This document shows positions 6,121 to 6,309 of a stretch of DNA of 6,309 nt, piece after piece (positions within the stretch are counted from its first letter, which is position 1; each line of letters opens with the position of its first letter). The stretch is taken from NCBI GenBank assembly GCA_946183385.1, contig CAMHBN010000114.1, forward strand, positions 1 to 6,309, given 5' to 3'. The notes under the pieces were generated by a model. The model saw only the letters and a program-made list of their open reading frames with translations, did not search any database and had not been told where the DNA came from. Source of the stretch: an uncultured Ruminococcus sp. GTDB lineage: Bacteria; Bacillota; Clostridia; Oscillospirales; Ruminococcaceae. The translations under genes and the position numbers were made by a program.

Positions 6121-6309
6121 TTTAAGCCCTCCTTTTTCATCGAAAAAACAAAGTAGTCAAGAAAGCTTATGCAGCGCTCTTTCGCATGGACTTCATCAAG
6201 AAGTTCTCGCCTATGAGCAGCAAGCATTTTCTCGCACTGCTTTTCGTTGCCCATACAGGCGGCAAACTTCTCTATGAAGCTTGCATCGCAGCCTGCGTCG
6301 ATAAGGTTT
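6117..6309 (-). CDS. C-terminal part of a small unrecognised protein coupled to the flavodoxin gene
   Basis: An open frame enters from the window edge (first full codon at 6308) and gives 63 residues before a TGA at 6117-6119. It begins N-L-I-D-A-G-C-D and ends F-S-M-K-K-E-G-L-K. The middle is helical and charged, with the pattern A-A-H-R-R-E-L-L-D-E-V-H (30-41) and a later F-L-D-Y (49-52). There are four cysteines (7, 18, 25, 46), no signal peptide in the visible part and no membrane segment, so it is probably cytoplasmic. From memory it resembles short Clostridia hypothetical proteins of about 80-90 residues, or the C-terminal helical part of a small regulator; I cannot assign a function. 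The stop overlaps the flavodoxin start by four bases (ATGA) and the flavodoxin ribosome binding site lies inside this gene, so the two are almost certainly cotranscribed and translationally coupled. The 5' end is outside the window. Confidence 0.7.
   Translation of the reverse strand, partial: NLIDAGCDASFIEKFAACMGNEKQCEKMLAAHRRELLDEVHAKERCISFLDYFVFSMKKEGLK

Overview
The window looks like chromosomal DNA of a gut or rumen Firmicute, most likely Ruminococcus or a close relative. The reasons are strong AGGAGG-type ribosome binding sites, Firmicute-type sugar ABC importer genes, and a dockerin-like calcium loop (D-L-N-G-D-x-x-x-D-V-F-D) in a lipoprotein, a style typical of Ruminococcus extracellular proteins. 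The genus is inferred; no rRNA or other marker gene is present. Every gene I can support lies on the minus strand, so transcription runs from high to low coordinates.

Layout, in the direction of transcription. (1) At 6309-6117 is the 3' end of a small cytoplasmic protein I do not recognise. Its stop overlaps (ATGA) the start of (2), a flavodoxin-like lipoprotein at 6120-5326 with a signal peptide, one dockerin-like repeat and a Flavodoxin_4-type domain. A perfect 14-bp hairpin at 5279-5245 probably ends this transcript. (3) The spacer 5240-5077 is AT-rich and holds promoter candidates plus a pair of 14-bp direct repeats exactly 21 bp apart. (4) A carbohydrate importer operon follows: a large LplB-type permease (5076-3568) with an extra N-terminal membrane domain of about 200 residues, a YtcP/LplC-type permease (3554-2616), a large solute-binding lipoprotein (2568-799), a 140-bp spacer with two hairpins, and a DUF624/YesL-family membrane protein (658-17). 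A hairpin straddling the last stop codon may terminate the operon.

How the genes work together. The binding lipoprotein would capture a carbohydrate, probably an oligosaccharide, outside the membrane and pass it to the permease pair. Both permeases carry the EAA loop that docks an ATPase, but no ATPase gene is present, so a shared MsmX/MsmK-type ATPase encoded elsewhere is expected. DUF624 proteins commonly accompany such systems but their role is unknown. The sugar cannot be read from the sequence. The flavodoxin pair appears to be a separate transcription unit.

I see no mobile element, CRISPR array, tRNA or rRNA. The least ordinary items are the N-terminal domain of the large permease, the exported flavodoxin carrying half a dockerin, the 21-bp-phased repeats before the importer operon, and the competing hairpins before the DUF624 gene. 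None of these amounts to a demonstrably new system.
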